From positions 72,349,884 through 72,400,883 of the forward strand of contig CM043944.1 of assembly GCA_014529385.2 (NCBI GenBank): DNA of 51,000 nucleotides, in the 5' to 3' direction. The stretch comes from Adiantum capillus-veneris (taxonomy: Eukaryota > Streptophyta > Polypodiopsida > Polypodiales > Pteridaceae). The notes beneath the pieces were generated by a model. It searched no databases, was not told the origin of the DNA, and worked only from the letters and a program-made list of their open reading frames with translations. The position numbers were made by a program, and so were the translations under genes. Shown one piece after another: positions 1 to 12,185 of this stretch (the first letter of the stretch is position 1; every line of letters starts with the position of its first letter).

Positions 1-94
1 TCAAATATCGGCCTATAGATTCGACAATCGAAAAGCAAAAGTACAACATTGCAGGTCAGTAAAGCATCTCATTTCTTGTTGCAGTTTATTGATG

Positions 95-345
95 CACTTA
101 ACTTTGTATCTTCGTATGAACACAATAACAATTTTAAAATGTGCATGCTTCTCTTTAAAACTCAACTAACTCTCTTAAAAATCACCCCTATAATCTCTAT
201 TAATTGATGTCACTTAACTTTGTATCCTCCCATGAACACAATAACAATTTTAAAATGTGCATGCTTCTCTTTAAAACTCAACTAACTCTCTTAAAAATCA
301 CCCCTATGATCTCTATTAATTGACGCTACTTAACTTTGTCTCTAA
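95..345. repeat. 116-bp tandem repeat, two copies plus a partial third
   Basis: The block beginning cacttaactttgtatc at 95 recurs at 211 and starts again near 327, giving two nearly identical 116-bp units and a short third. It lies upstream of the PLAT-like gene. No coding sense is seen. Confidence 0.9.
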
Positions 346-543
346 CCAAAAATATATAACATTTCTAAATGTATTACCCTCTGAGGCAATGCAGTATCGT
401 CATTGTCGAGTTAGTCACAATCTTGTTTCCTTTATTGCTAGATGGTAAACATATGTCCTTTATATTCTATACTTGTTATATATCAAGGCCCACCAAGAAA
501 GACTAGTTTGAAAACCTTTTTGTCTATTTTACGTACTTATAAC

Positions 544-750
544 TTTGTGTCATGGACGTGCAGTTTGACATAATATCTATATACATATAGCACGTGATCC
601 AGAACAAAAATTTCCGAAAGAGAGAGTAGGGGGTACCAGCTAGGATAAATTCAAAAAATATCCCGCTAGTTCAAGGGGGTAAAAGGAGAAGGAAAAGGAA
701 ACTGAAAGGAAAGGGCAGGGGATGGCACGTGGAGGTCATGTGCCTTTGTT

Positions 751-792
<42 letters not shown>

Positions 793-874
793 GTTCTCGT
801 GCAGCAGGCTTTGTGCCATGGACGTGCAGCTCGACGTGGTATTGTCTAAATAAATATAGCACGTGATCCAGAAC
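544..874 (+). promoter_or_regulatory. Duplicated ~62-bp upstream block, each copy with a G-box
   Basis: A block starting ttgtgtcatggacgtgcag at 544-605 recurs at about 811-874. Each copy ends in tatagCACGTGatccagaac. The palindromic G-box CACGTG (591-596 and 860-865) is the known core site for plant bZIP and bHLH factors. The second copy lies about 75 bp upstream of the TATA box of the gene at 1036. A regulatory role is inferred from motif and position. Confidence 0.55.
752..790. repeat. (CT)n microsatellite
   Basis: About 39 bp of uninterrupted CT dinucleotides between the two G-box blocks. On the minus strand it yields spurious Arg-Glu repeat reading frames. Confidence 0.95.
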
Positions 875-877
875 GCG

Positions 878-941
878 GGCCAGGCTGGTCCTAACTGGAA
901 CTTGGCCAGGCTGGTCGACCTAACGGCCAGCTCTTATAAAT
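878..941 (+). promoter_or_regulatory. Core promoter: GGCCAGGCTGGTC direct repeat and TATA box
   Basis: The 13-mer GGCCAGGCTGGTC occurs at 878-890 and 904-916. It is followed by TATAAA at 935-940, about 95 bp before the ATG at 1036. That spacing suits a plant TATA promoter with a short 5' leader. The factor binding the 13-mer is unknown. Confidence 0.55.
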
Positions 942-1035
942 CTCGGGCGCTCCTTCCTTAAAGCAGAGTACTACAGTCATATGACGTTGTATAACTACAA
1001 TTCCTCTGCCATACTCCTCCTCTGCAGAAACAACC

Positions 1036-1840
1036 ATGGCTGGAGGGTCCATGAGTGGGCTCATTCACGTTGCTGTTCCTGTGCTGCTCGCGCTGCAACT
1101 TCTGTTGCTATCTCAGTCCATTAATAGGAGTCCAGTAGCTGCGGCATTTGTAAGTATCACTTGGGTAGCTGCTAGTAATAACAAAATACGTGTGTTTACT
1201 CATTCTTAGAAAGATACGTATTGCGTGCGTACATTCTTGCTTATAATGTATGCATGTACTTCATGGCGCACAATATATAGATGGTTACATATAGTATAAC
1301 ATTGAGAGCGGCCTGATAATTATAAGACGTGCTGTGATTAGTCTTGACTGTGGCCCTGATTAATAGAATATGTTATTGATGATCTGGTTGCAGCGCTGCG
1401 AGTATGAGATATGGCCGGTGAAATTAACTGCAGTTGTGCCGTTTTCTAGCACAGATGCAACCGTGGATAGGAACTTGCCACTACCTGGCTTATACCAAGA
1501 AAGAAACTTGTCACTACCTGGCTTCTACAAACAAAGAAAGTTCACAAATCTGGATGACCCCAACGGCAACGACTTTGAGCAGGGTGCCCTGGACGAATTC
1601 GTCAGGACAGAACAAGAGGATTGCCTCACGCAGCTGCGTACGGCGCAGCTGGTGCTCACCCCCGCCGGAGATTCTCCTGACTGGCTGCTCGAATACGTCA
1701 ACATCAGCACCTTCGACCTGGGGAGCGAGTGGAGCCGCGAGACACTGGTGGATGACACCCTCCGACCGGTTCGGTCTAGAAACTACAACCGCAATGGGAA
1801 TCCCGCTGAGGAGATTCAATCCTGCGCTTTAAGTTTTTAA
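1036..1840 (+). CDS. Secreted PLAT/LH2-domain-like protein, two exons
   Basis: Exon 1 is 1036-1149 (38 codons) and exon 2 is 1394-1837 plus stop. They are joined by a 244-bp intron with donor GTAAGT and acceptor TTGCAG, in phase 0. The 186-residue product starts with a hydrophobic signal-peptide-like segment (residues 8-27, Leu/Val rich), so it probably enters the secretory pathway. Residues about 75-140 resemble a plant PLAT/LH2 beta-sandwich: an FEQGALDEF block like the FERGNLD motif, a Cys, a hydrophobic strand, then DWLLEYVNI where the family has a WY.NYVEV strand. An 11-12 residue unit, RNLxLPGxYxxR, is repeated near residues 57-80 and is not usual for the family. The start is supported by the TATA box 95 bp upstream and by the signal peptide. 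PLAT proteins of this kind are linked to stress responses. Family assignment rests on motif resemblance only. Confidence 0.7.
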
Positions 1841-2639
1841 AACGTATCATTTCTCTTTTCCATAAAACAACAATACGGCTAGCGCTGTTGATGCTTGGCT
1901 CCCCGCTTTTAATTTTCCTTCATGCACACCGAATTCTTATACCTTTCACTAGGTACCTAGGGCATGAAAACATCCTCCTTCAAGAATTTCTTGTTAATGA
2001 TCTAGCACGAGTACAACCTACGGCGGCATGGCCCCTCTTACCCTCAAACCTTTCGCTCTTTAAAAAAATCATAAAAATAGATGAAGAAAAGTATTGTCTC
2101 TCTCTTTCTCTCTCTCCCCCTTGCCATAGGTTTAATGTAATCTCACCTGGATAACTTTAAATCCCCCTTTCTTATAAAGTTGATGATGAAAAAGCTTACA
2201 AATCTTGGCAATTTCATAATGTATTTGTCAAGATGACACATGTGTGAGATCAATATAATATTGAGTACAAAGTGTAGTCTCTCTCTCTCTCCCTCTCTCT
2301 CTTCCTCTCTCTTCTTCTCTCTCTTCCCTCTCTCTCTCTCTCTCTTCTTTTATTTATACCCCCCCCCGTCTTCTCTCTATTTCCTTCTCATTACCTTTTT
2401 GCTCTCATTTGTCAATTTCTCCCCCTCTCTCTCTATCTATATCTCCATTTCACCAGTTTGTAACGGTTTGGTCTCGCAGCTCATTTTTGCAGCTACCTCT
2501 TGCTCACTTTTCCTTCATGGAAGCGGAGCTGCACGACATCCACACCCTCTAAACCTGCACAGCCTCTGGTCTGTGCCAATTGCACTTAATTAGCTTCATC
2601 AGAGACATCGTCCGATGCATACATAACATTATCTTCTAG
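1841..2639. other. No gene recognised; pyrimidine-rich low complexity
   Basis: This is the 3' flank of the PLAT-like gene. It contains CT-rich tracts at 2097-2116 and 2277-2345 and a further T/C-rich stretch to about 2455. Reading frames here are Leu/Ser-rich artefacts of these tracts. Confidence 0.7.
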
Positions 2640-3215
2640 AGGTTGATCTGAATTGAGATCTTTAAGAACGATCTCGTCTTCTCACTTCTTGAATAGCTTG
2701 ATCCATTTTACTGCGATGGGCATCTTGAGCACAGTGCCATCAAGTTCGCATAATTGATATATATGTTGCATTATCTAAAACATGAAGCACCATATATGGT
2801 CCAAACCACCGTTTAATCATTTTTGGCATAACAATATATTGATTTTCCAAGCTACTGTAATAAAAAAGTACCCAGTCGCTGTCTTTGATAACATGAGGTC
2901 ATAGTCTATGCTTTCCATCAAATGCTGCTTTATTCTTCAACCTTGCCTCCTTAAGCTTTTCTTTAGCCTGTTCGATATCTTCTTGACGCCTCTCCAGTTG
3001 ACGAATACGTAGAGCAAGCAAATCTTCTGTAGACATGCCCTCTTCCCATGACATTATGGTCCAAGTCATAACCGCCTCCACTATAGGCATAATGGGTTTT
3101 TACCGGTACATCAGCCTGAACGGCATAAAACCTATAACAGAACTGTGTGTAGTGCGGTCAGCCCACAAAGCAAATGGTAAGAGCTTAGGCCAATCATCAA
3201 TATGCCCTTGATATT
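2640..3215 (-). pseudogene. Ty3/Gypsy pol fragment (end of integrase)
   Basis: Reading the minus strand from about 3215 down gives LLPFALWADRTT, then a GFMPFRLMY block. These match the conserved end of the Gypsy integrase core. They are followed by LRIRQLERRQEDIEQAKEKL and a KNKAAFDGKHRL stretch, which match the helical region after it. Further downstream a degraded WFGPYMVLHVLDN stretch resembles the C-terminal integrase region. Stops interrupt the frame (for example after MYR and after KHRL). No LTRs, reverse transcriptase or protease are seen nearby, so this is an isolated, long-dead fragment. Confidence 0.75.
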
Positions 3216-5065
3216 TTTTTATCCCTTTCTCTTTTATGATATAATATAATATATATTTTTTCATATAAACTTAATTGTTGATATTTGGGTTTAGAGCTTG
3301 TAAACCCATAGCTCATGGTGTATGACCTTGTATGAAGTTGATACCAAATGACCATATTCCAAGTATCAGATAGTTTGTTTGTGAGAATCCAGAGAACTGC
3401 TGTGAGGATTATCCGCATAGCCACCCTTTACATAGGCCCTTGGCCATCCTTATTTAGAATCCTTGTCCACACCTAGCAGCCAACGCTTGGCGTGGGTCCA
3501 TGACCCCCCTCGGGTCTACCCTTGGTACATTACTCCCCCGTTGAAGAAGTGTTTTTGTCATCAAAAACAAAAGTGGTGATAGTGTCATAAGAAACACTCG
3601 TGTTTTCTTCATTGGCATCCTAGCTTCATGGACCTAGTTGTCCTTTTGATTGGAATACAATTTAATAGAAGGTTCAATGAAATAAAAAAGAACATCTTGA
3701 TTTTCTACATTGTTGTCCATATCCAACATAGCGTATATATTCCATTTAGAACTCACTTGAGTATACTTAACGAGTTATCACAACGAAGATGTACCCAAAA
3801 GAGTACCTCTTTTCACTTTCCATGAAAGTAAGTGACTGACGTAACTCATCAGCAAAAGTTAAGTCCTTGACTTGTTATCATTCTTCATCAGTAGAGAACC
3901 CCATCATAACTGGTGTTCAAGGTTGACGAGAAGTTTACTTGAACATAAGAAAACTAAACTTAGTCGCAAACATGATTTTCCTTATGGTAAGAAAACCCCA
4001 AGTAGAGAGATAATCTTTCTAATTAGGTTGCTTTGTGGTAACGTACATACTTAGCATTTCCTTGGTAGAATGTTATGCTCATGCGGGTGCACAAGAAAAG
4101 AAATAAATAATTTCCATGTGAAAACCATGCTAATTTATTTGGACCATAATAGAATGTGAAAATCCATCACATTTAGGTATCAAATGAACTAGTTTATTAA
4201 CAAAACATGACTTTACTACTTGTTTAAACAACCATCCGTCGAAGTTGTTTAACCATACTTGCAACCTTAATCAGTTTCACTAAGTATCCGATAATTTGTG
4301 GCCACTAAAATTTTTCTTGATACAATGTGCTTAGAGTTGTCCAATAATCGGATTTGACTAGCACGTAGGGACTCAATCACGACACATAATTGAAATAAAG
4401 GGCGTTAGTGTCAGTCCTAGAGACTCATATTCTTCACATGTGGAATATGTCTTAGATAGATAAGGATGTCTGAAAAAAGAACATCCTTCAAGAACAAGAT
4501 GTACTTGTGTGTGGAGGGCTCTAAAAACTCTACCACATGAGTGAGAGGGACCCTCGTTATCTTTACTCTACAATGGCTAAATTGAACTCCTTGAGCTCCA
4601 AGAACATGTTGTAACCCATGTGACAATATGTGCCAAACCTTACATATAGGTCCAAAACTGCATAATGCATAAATGTATTTTGGACACTATGTGGATGAAA
4701 ACATAGAAGCTTATATATTCTACTTGGAAAAATAAACAAAAACATATTAAAAAATGAAATAAAACCAAATCAGATGCGTACTTGGAGGTTGAACCTAGTG
4801 TTCACGTACCCGTAGTCAATTGCACATCATCAATTTTTTTACCTGCAAAGACCTAGGAACACTAATTGAAAGATTAGTGAACATAAATAAGTATTGCACT
4901 GGTATTCCTTGGTGTTGCCTTTGCAATACAAAACCCTTGGTTAAAATTGAGGATGTCAAACCCCTTGGTTAGACTCTCTATGAAACTACTCAACCTAGCA
5001 ACCAACGGTGACCGGCACAGTTTACCGTGTTTGTTTAATAGTAATTGAAGTCAACTTTGGAAGTT
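3216..5065. other. No gene recognised; AT-rich intergenic DNA
   Basis: The frames here are short, overlap on both strands, and show no family resemblance or splice-linked continuity. The segment ends at GAACT (5066-5070), the left target-site duplication of element E1. Confidence 0.6.
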
Positions 5066-5070
5066 GAACT

Positions 5071-5178
5071 TTTTGAGCTATATATAGTATCTCTATATAT
5101 AGCACCCTGGTCCCCTCTATATAAACTTATCTCGTGTGATCAATTGACACACTTTTTGGGATTTGCAGATCTAGAGTC

Positions 5179-5222
<44 letters not shown>

Positions 5223-5252
5223 TGTCATCTCGGTCTTCCTCCCTCGTCAACA
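5071..5252 (+). repeat. E1 5' LTR
   Basis: 182 bp. The start is TTTTGAGC, one change from the family TGTTGAGC, and the end is CAACA. It contains the family core TCTCTATATATAGCACCC, GGTCCCCTCTATATAAA (a TATA-type signal), ACACACTTTTTGGG, and an internal (CT)n tract at about 5179-5219. Confidence 0.85.
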
Positions 5253-5264
5253 TGGTATCAAAGC
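5253..5264 (+). other. E1 primer binding site
   Basis: TGGTATCAAAGC directly follows the LTR CAACA end. It differs by one base from TGGTATCAGAGC, the common plant retroelement PBS complementary to the 3' end of initiator tRNA-Met. Confidence 0.8.
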
Positions 5265-5511
5265 TATGGAGAGCATAGACATGACAGATAAGTTTGCTTG
5301 TGATTTTCTTTTCTTAAGCTGATTCAAGAAGCTTTGTTTTTGTCTTTTTCTTGTTGTGTTGATGGTTTAGAGAGAAACACAATAGACGTCTTGGATGCAA
5401 CTGCGTTACAGAGATATCATCAAAGAATGTAGCCGATAAATGTAATTTTGTCCTTTTTCTAATATAAAATCTCTCGTCCTTTATGTTTTTTATTTAAATT
5501 ACTCATATGTG

Positions 5512-5517
5512 TAAAAG

Positions 5518-5590
<73 letters not shown>

Positions 5591-5695
5591 ATCTATCTAT
5601 CTATCCAACTTGTTATTGTGCTCATGTTTTCAATGCTTCATACATACATATATCTTTGGTCCCATAACTCATATTTGACCTCCAAGGACGATAAT

Positions 5696-5789
<94 letters not shown>

Positions 5790-5850
5790 GCATCCCTTTG
5801 AACTATACCCCCTCTTTTCAACTTGTTATTGTGCTCATGTTTTCAATGTT
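5512..5850. repeat. Duplicated unit with (CT)n, (TA)n, (CTAT)n and (CA)n tracts
   Basis: Two related units each run aaaa...(CT)n, then a second dinucleotide run, then a block starting caacttgttattgtgctcat. The first spans 5512-5636 with (CT)n(TA)n(CTAT)n; the second spans about 5697-5850 with (CT)n(CA)n. Between them, 5655-5697 resembles the 3' tail of the LINE at 32690-35611: it shares TTTGGTCCCATA, TCATATTTGACCTCC and GATAATA, directly before (CT)n. Confidence 0.8.
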
Positions 5851-6130
5851 TAGTTGAGCCACTTAAATCAATGCAGAAGTGTATTTTACAACAACAAAAA
5901 TACCTAGAGAGTGTAAAGGCGCAAAGGTATAGCATTTTAGAGTTTGAGACAAACCAAAGTATTGATTGATTTTGAGAGAAACACAACATAAGTAATGGCT
6001 TTGTGTTCAAAAATATTTAGTAGGATAATCCACACAAGAAGGATTACTCCTCATTTAAGGAACTTGTAGACCTAAGAATCCAAGTTACATATGAACGTAG
6101 AAGAAGCTCGGGCTCTGATTTTCTTGAGCA

Positions 6131-9100
6131 CTATTGGAAGAATGCCTTATTATCACTCTTGAGTTCTTTAATGCGTTGGGGTAAATGTCGATACATGATA
6201 TCAATGTCATGTGTATCCATTGCTTTTACGGCAATAGCTTCCATTTCATCACGCTCTATATCAATTAAGTTCACCTTTTTAAGAACAACACAACAATATG
6301 TGAATAGCGAAGTTAAATGAGACTATACAATCTCTTATTTACTTGCAATTTCTACCTGACATTTCTCTTTACTCATATCCTTCTTTGATAGCTCCTTTAA
6401 TCCTTGGTTGATATGTACTTGGTTTTCCTAAACAATCTAAAGAAGCCTCTATTTAATTGAAAAGAGGAACTAATGTATAAAACACATGCTATTACCTTCT
6501 CATCGTCTTTTTCTGCATATCTTAGTGGTCTCTTCCTTGCTCTAGATGGCCTTGAATTGAGGGCAACCTAAATAATTCTTGCAATTAATTTGAGTGATAC
6601 ATACTATAACGTAGAACCAAAATATTGAACGTTACAAGGAAAAGTAAATCTACCATAGAGTCTTTTACCGATAAGGGCAAATTTTCATTGTTTGTCACCT
6701 TCTCCTTCAAAATCTACAATAAACATATTAAAAACATTTAACCCTTGGTATCATGCTAGATATTTTAATCTTAAAAACCAAGGCAATGTAACAAAGGATA
6801 CCTTTGTTGACACATATTCTTGAAGTTAACTGCTACTTACCATAACGGTATTAAGGCTTACAAAATTTTGCCCCTTCCTTGTTTCTTTGATAGTAGGCGT
6901 CATGTCTTCCACACAACATTCCTATATTATGAGCCAACTAGATGATGTAAGAAACCAAGACTAACAATTACCACATTTTTTAGTATCATGTTAATCTACA
7001 ATGAGAAAGGACCCTTGAGGATCTGCATTGAGTACGTTTGGTAAACACTGAAAAGGTAACAATCCACCTTGCAATGTTGATAAATTCTATGGGGAAAAAA
7101 ATGAATAGTTATCCCCACATGCATCTAGATCACAACCATGATATAGAAACCTAAACTCTCCTAAATCAAACACTTACCATTTCATTTGAATTAGTGAGGG
7201 TCTGCAAATGAGATTCCAACTCATCAACAAGTAATTGTTCCTTACGAGAGAGAAAAATGTTTTCTCCTTGTCCATGCATTGCATGACCTCCTAAGTGGCA
7301 CATAAAGATGAGATTAGTGAATTTGGAGCTAGTGAGGACATCTCAACAAAATGAACTTACCATATGATCCTTGATAGATACATGTTGGTGAGAAAAGTTC
7401 TCATTGAAATGTCTTTGTTGATCAATTTGAGAGTAGTCCCTAATGTTGTTTAAAGTAGTTGCGTCCTACCACAAAAAACTCAATTTATAAATGACTAAAG
7501 CATGATGCTCCCATAATTCAAATTAAAAATGACTAAAGCCTAACACTCCCACAATAAAGAGGTTTGATATGACCAATATGGTTAGAGACCTCAATAAATC
7601 ATACTTGATTTGAGACCTCAAGACATGGAAACTTACAAATATAGATGGAGAGACGCTCATTGCATTCGTCATCATTTGCAAAAGAGAGCCGTTTCCCATA
7701 GTTAAACTGTCCTCATTTTGACAACCATAACCCTCCTAGAAACAAGAAAACATATCCACATTTTGAAAAGCAAAATAAGACTTGACCCTAGCTTAAAATA
7801 TGCAATGTACATAAAGATGTTACCTCACCGTCAATGCCAAAGCTTGAGTCTTTCAACACTTGATTTTGATGATTCTATTATAAGTCCAAAGTTTGTTATA
7901 AAGTGGATACCAAAGTGTTATTATTTCCTTTATCAATAGTACCTTGAATATTACCATGTGTCCAATCAAGTTTTTGTCTTGTCTTTGCTTGGCATATTGT
8001 TGTGCAACTTTCTCTTGAGAGCCTTTCCTACCCCAGTCCATGCAATATAATACATAAAAACTAAAAACCTCACATATCAAGGCTCGCAATATATAGACAG
8101 GTTGTCTCTCTTACCATCTCATCATAATAAAAATTATGCGTTTCCATCCTATGTACCTGTCCTTCAACATTGTCAGTATTCTATAAGAGAAAACAAAAAC
8201 AAGGTCAAAACTCAAAAATCATAAGAGACTCCAAACAAGTACATGTGACCCACTACCCAATGGCCCAAACAAAGTTCAACTATAAGTCTCTCTCAACATA
8301 CTACATATGCAAATGACAACGCTTGAAGATCTTTCACTATAAAGTCAAGAAGCATTTATAAATTCCTCTTACCATTGGATCAGCTGAAGTTACTAAAGTT
8401 GGAGCCTCCACCACATCATGAAGAGCTTCAAGGGTGAAATTATCCTTTAAAAGATGCAAAAAAAAGTTCGCTTAATATTTGATTTTAGTATTGTAGTAAA
8501 CATAAAATAAAATAAAAATGATTATTACCATAAGAGCACTTGAAGTAGATGCACCTTCTCTTGCATCATAAACAAAAGGGTTTTGGATTTCCACCACATA
8601 ATCGAGTGGTTCTTCTACACCGTCGTTGCTCTTATAGGAGGGAAAAAAGAGTCATATTTACATTATTGAAGTGGCAAGAGTAAAGACACAATCGTATAAA
8701 AATAAAAGGGTACTTACAATAGGTGAGATAGGATTAGATTCACGAAGCTCTTCTTGCGCGTAACACCTTTTCCTCAAAGCATCAATAGGCATATTCTCAT
8801 CTTCACCCTCATTTGATGGCAGTGAAGAGAGATTATTCTTTTTTGGATCATTTGTCCCTTTGTTTCTATTGTAGTGTCTCCATCCAATTACCTTGGCATA
8901 GGCATCTGACAGTACTCTCCACTGTATTATATTGTTTTCATCAAAGTATAATGGCTTAAGAGTATGCATTTTAGACATAATGAAGCGCTTAAGTTCCTCT
9001 CTTTTCTCCACATCTTTTCTCAAATTAATTTGAGAAGAATCTCCTATTGCCATATTGCTGTATCCATCTTTGAACCATTCCTTGCGTATTTTGTCCATAC

Positions 9101-9683
9101 TCTTACAATACGACTTGTGTTGTACTGAATGAAACTTTTGTAAGAATTCTTTTCCTACAATCAGATACAAGTGACGAACTTCTTTAGGGCGAAAAATCCG
9201 CTCGTAATTAATAGCCATGGAATGAGGATGGGGTTGAGGTGAAGATGTTGTTATGAGATTGGAGGCTATATCCCGCTCAACATGCGAAACAAGTAATGAG
9301 GGATTTGTTGAGGAAATCCACCATTTGAGATTGAAATCTCTTGCCCATGCAATCGATTTCTACACCACCCCACTAACATGTGTCTATGTGTTAATAAGGC
9401 CACTCCAAATTCTAACCAACCTTCCACATTCATAAAAGCAAGACATTTGCCATTCACTCTTGCTAACCGAATGTTTTGGGAGTACTCGGTGGTATCACAA
9501 AAACTCTCGACAAAATGGACTACATTTGCCACTTCCCAATTGATTAGAGTGTGAACATCCATAGTAGGCATGCACCTAATGAACATAAGAGAAAAGAAAA
9601 TGAAGAACATTTTTTTGCCGTATTTGAATCAAACCTTTTATGCTAAACAAAAGAGAAAGTTACCATAATGAGCTTGTTGTCAT
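6131..9683 (-). pseudogene. SAM-domain-like multi-exon gene, antisense inside E1
   Basis: Sixteen coding exons on the minus strand: 9664-9683, 8718-9575, 8529-8630, 8373-8444, 8115-8180, 7955-8027, 7824-7874, 7637-7735, 7361-7465, 7178-7290, 7000-7086, 6841-6921, 6654-6713, 6496-6567, 6356-6427 and 6131-6274 (stop TAG at 6131-6133). Donors are mostly GTAAG or GTAA, often after ATG; acceptors are AG. Most exons are exact codon multiples in phase 0, giving about 690 residues. Exon 2 encodes a SAM-like domain (W-x-V then FVESF, NGKCLAFMN, HRHMLVGW). It has a 1-nt deletion in an A-run near 9350; restoring the frame makes exon 2 end in phase 0. Exons 6 and 10 carry 1 and 2 unexplained extra bases at their acceptors. 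Exon 14 is basic (RPSRARKRPLRYAEK), possibly a nuclear signal. The rest matches no family I recognise. It may be a captured host gene or a second gene of a captured transposon. The frameshift suggests a recent pseudogene. Confidence 0.75.
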
Positions 9684-11217
<1,534 letters not shown>

Positions 11218-11549
11218 CAATCCTGACTCGTGATTCAGAGCTAGAATTCTTGACTGTGAACGTGGAGGCATCAGACCCGACCTTTCTTGAGTCTCGCTAG
11301 CGTTTCATCTCTTTCTCTCCCTCTCTCGGCACGCACAGTACATACGTCGCCCTCAATCTTCAAAACGTTTCTGTTGCAGTAGCTGCAGGCTTTCAATGCA
11401 ACCGGACTCTGGTGCAACTTGCTGCGAAGTTTAGGAATTTTTTGCTGCCATTCTCGGAGCTATTTTCACTGAGCATCTCGCGCGACTTTTTTTTTATCGT
11501 ACCCAATGCCTTTTAAATTAGCATCTTTACATGAAAAAGCTATGCTCTC

Positions 11550-11768
11550 CAGTGTTCGGGAAAAATCATTTTCCCAAACGTACGAAATGCCTTTCCTTGA
11601 ATTTGCCAAGAGGAAAATTTAAGAAATTAGTTACTTTTTAGGTTTTTACACTATTTTTCTCTATTTAGGGGCGGAATTTCTCCTTTTCCCCTTGAGCTCA
11701 ACCGGCATTTTGGAAATTGAAAACGGCATGATATTAAGCTGAGACACATTTTTCCCGAACACTACTGA
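11550..11768. mobile_element. hAT-type MITE, 219 bp, TSD ATGCTCTC
   Basis: Terminal inverted repeats: the left end reads CAGTGTTCGGGAAAAAT and the right end is the reverse complement (ATTTTTCCCGAAC), finishing ACACTACTG with 3 extra bases. The 8-bp ATGCTCTC flanks both sides exactly (11542-11549 and 11769-11776). An 8-bp TSD with a CAG-type end is the mark of the hAT superfamily. No coding capacity, so it is non-autonomous. Confidence 0.8.
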
Positions 11769-11957
11769 TGCTCTCTCTTTAATCATACGGAAAAGCCAGC
11801 AGAAGGTCCCCAAAACGTTGGTTTTTATAGGAATCACAAAAGATGCTTCTTTAAAAATTTAAATGAAAGTTAATCTAGGAAGAGGGGGGGGGTTTTCCAT
11901 GGGCATGGCACATCGGTGAGACGGAGAGAGGGAAAAGCGGTAAACTTTTTCCAAGGC

Positions 11958-12030
11958 AATAATGTTCAGGGAAGATGTGTCTCGGCTTGATCTCGTGCCG
12001 TTTTTAGTTTCAAAAATGCCATTTCCCTCT
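11958..12030 (-). repeat. Degraded second copy of the hAT MITE end
   Basis: aatgttcagggaagatgtg and the following ~60 bp are the reverse complement of 11701-11765 with scattered changes (gagacaca, aacggca and aatgcc blocks shared). The other end is not recognisable. Confidence 0.6.
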
Positions 12031-12185
12031 TGAATAATAGGTCTTGATTTCACGTCTCCTTGTTGGATAGATCTTTAAGGTCTCTTCGGATACTTTCCTG
12101 CGACGATAAAATACTGTTCTTCTTCTTCTCCTCTCGTTGTCTGCTCTTGTGCCCCTGTCCCCTCTCTCCTCTTGTGCTCCTCTTG

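Noticed and set aside
671-862. Arg-Glu repeat ORF and similar Ser-Leu, Thr-His or Cys-Val repeat ORFs (also 5045-5278, 5507-5857, 9994-10297, 11041-11271, 21673-21982, 32557-32745)
   Set aside because: They are translations of (CT)n/(CA)n microsatellites in whatever frame is open, without splice sites or a family match.
1434-1832. 132-codon ORF overlapping the PLAT-like gene, and the minus-strand ORFs at 1514-1819
   Set aside because: They lie in other frames of exon 2 of the spliced gene, which has a signal peptide, intron and promoter in its favour.
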